From Burkholderiales bacterium (GTDB taxonomy: Bacteria; Pseudomonadota; Gammaproteobacteria; Burkholderiales; Chitinimonadaceae): a stretch of 5,289 nt of DNA. This document shows positions 4,995-5,289 of this stretch, piece after piece. The notes beneath the pieces were generated by a model, which was not told the DNA's origin, searched no databases, and worked only from the letters and a program-made list of their open reading frames with translations. A program made the position numbers and the translations under genes. Location of the stretch: assembly GCA_019234745.1 (NCBI GenBank), contig JAFAKZ010000051.1:1-5289 (forward strand), given 5' to 3'. Within the stretch, counting starts at the first letter, position 1. Every line of letters starts with the position of its first letter.

Positions 4995-5289
4995 CTAGAA
5001 GCTATGTTCGGTGGCGGGGAAGGTCTTCGCTTTCACTTCGCGTACATAGGCTTCGATGGCGCCCTGGATGCTGGTCACGCCGTGCATGAAGTTCTTCACA
5101 AAGCGCGCCTTCTTGCCCGGGTACACGCCCAGCATGTCGTACACGACCAGCACCTGGCCGTCCACGTCCACACCGGCGCCGATGCCGATGGTGGGGACGG
5201 ACACCAGCGCCGTGATCTCGCGGGCCAGCGTTGCGGGCACCATCTCCATCAGTACCATGGCGGCACCGGCATCGGCGTGCGCCTTGGCA
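4995..5289 (-). CDS. panB: 3-methyl-2-oxobutanoate hydroxymethyltransferase, C-terminal part (cut by window edge)
   Basis: PanB transfers a hydroxymethyl group from 5,10-methylenetetrahydrofolate to 2-oxoisovalerate to make ketopantoate, the first committed step of cytoplasmic pantothenate synthesis. Only the last 97 residues are present; the frame stays open to the right edge, and roughly 165-170 N-terminal residues should lie beyond it. The visible part starts AKAHADAGAAMVLMEMVP, which aligns with the family segment around LECVP. Its Glu (residue 15 of the fragment) matches the catalytic Glu181 of E. coli PanB as I recall it. The (P)TIGIGAG motif, the KKARFVKNF block and the typical C-terminal EHSF follow. 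The stop is TAG at 4995-4997. It is the first gene seen in the pan-hemF cluster, with the YidD-like gene starting 16 bp downstream. The promoter must be outside the window. Confidence 0.96.
   Translation of the reverse strand, partial: AKAHADAGAAMVLMEMVPATLAREITALVSVPTIGIGAGVDVDGQVLVVYDMLGVYPGKKARFVKNFMHGVTSIQGAIEAYVREVKAKTFPATEHSF

Overview
The window reads as ordinary chromosome of a GC-rich betaproteobacterium, most likely Neisseriales-like (Chromobacteriaceae or Chitinibacteraceae relatives). The main reason is the pantothenate synthetase: it carries the Neisseria-style stretch VPVDTGRADDGLALSSRN and the NELCGxFRPGHFRGV-like block as DELCGHFRPGHFRGV. This placement comes from recalled sequence patterns, not from a search.

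All six credible genes lie on the minus strand, so they are transcribed from right to left. From 5289 down to 2699 is a tight cluster: the 3' end of panB, a 170-residue cysteine-tailed protein related to the YidD/PF01809 family, panC (GTG start) and hemF. panB and panC supply two steps of pantothenate (CoA precursor) synthesis. hemF is the oxygen-dependent coproporphyrinogen III oxidase of heme synthesis. panC and hemF overlap by an ATGA, so their translation is probably coupled. The YidD-like gene sits 16 bp after panB and 40 bp before panC, so it appears to be carried on the same transcript.

A 104-bp gap (2595-2698) with a perfect CATGT-TT-ACATG palindrome separates this cluster from a second minus-strand pair. 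The first gene of the pair is an exported ribose/sugar-type periplasmic binding protein (1641-2594). The second, 17 bp later, is an exported family 3 (amino-acid-type) solute-binding protein (850-1623). No permease or ATPase gene is visible beside them.

Positions 1-849 hold no protein gene that I can support. The right half (about 360-760) is rich in repeats: a 39-bp inverted repeat (37/39 matching), a REP-like hairpin between its arms, and a cluster of GC-rich hairpins at 581-720 that includes a possible three-way junction. The left half has an AT-rich patch (about 158-240) with three consecutive perfect dyads and a full match to the IHF consensus, followed by a fourth dyad. To the left of that is a GC-rich segment with further hairpins. 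This is the part of the window least explained by known features.
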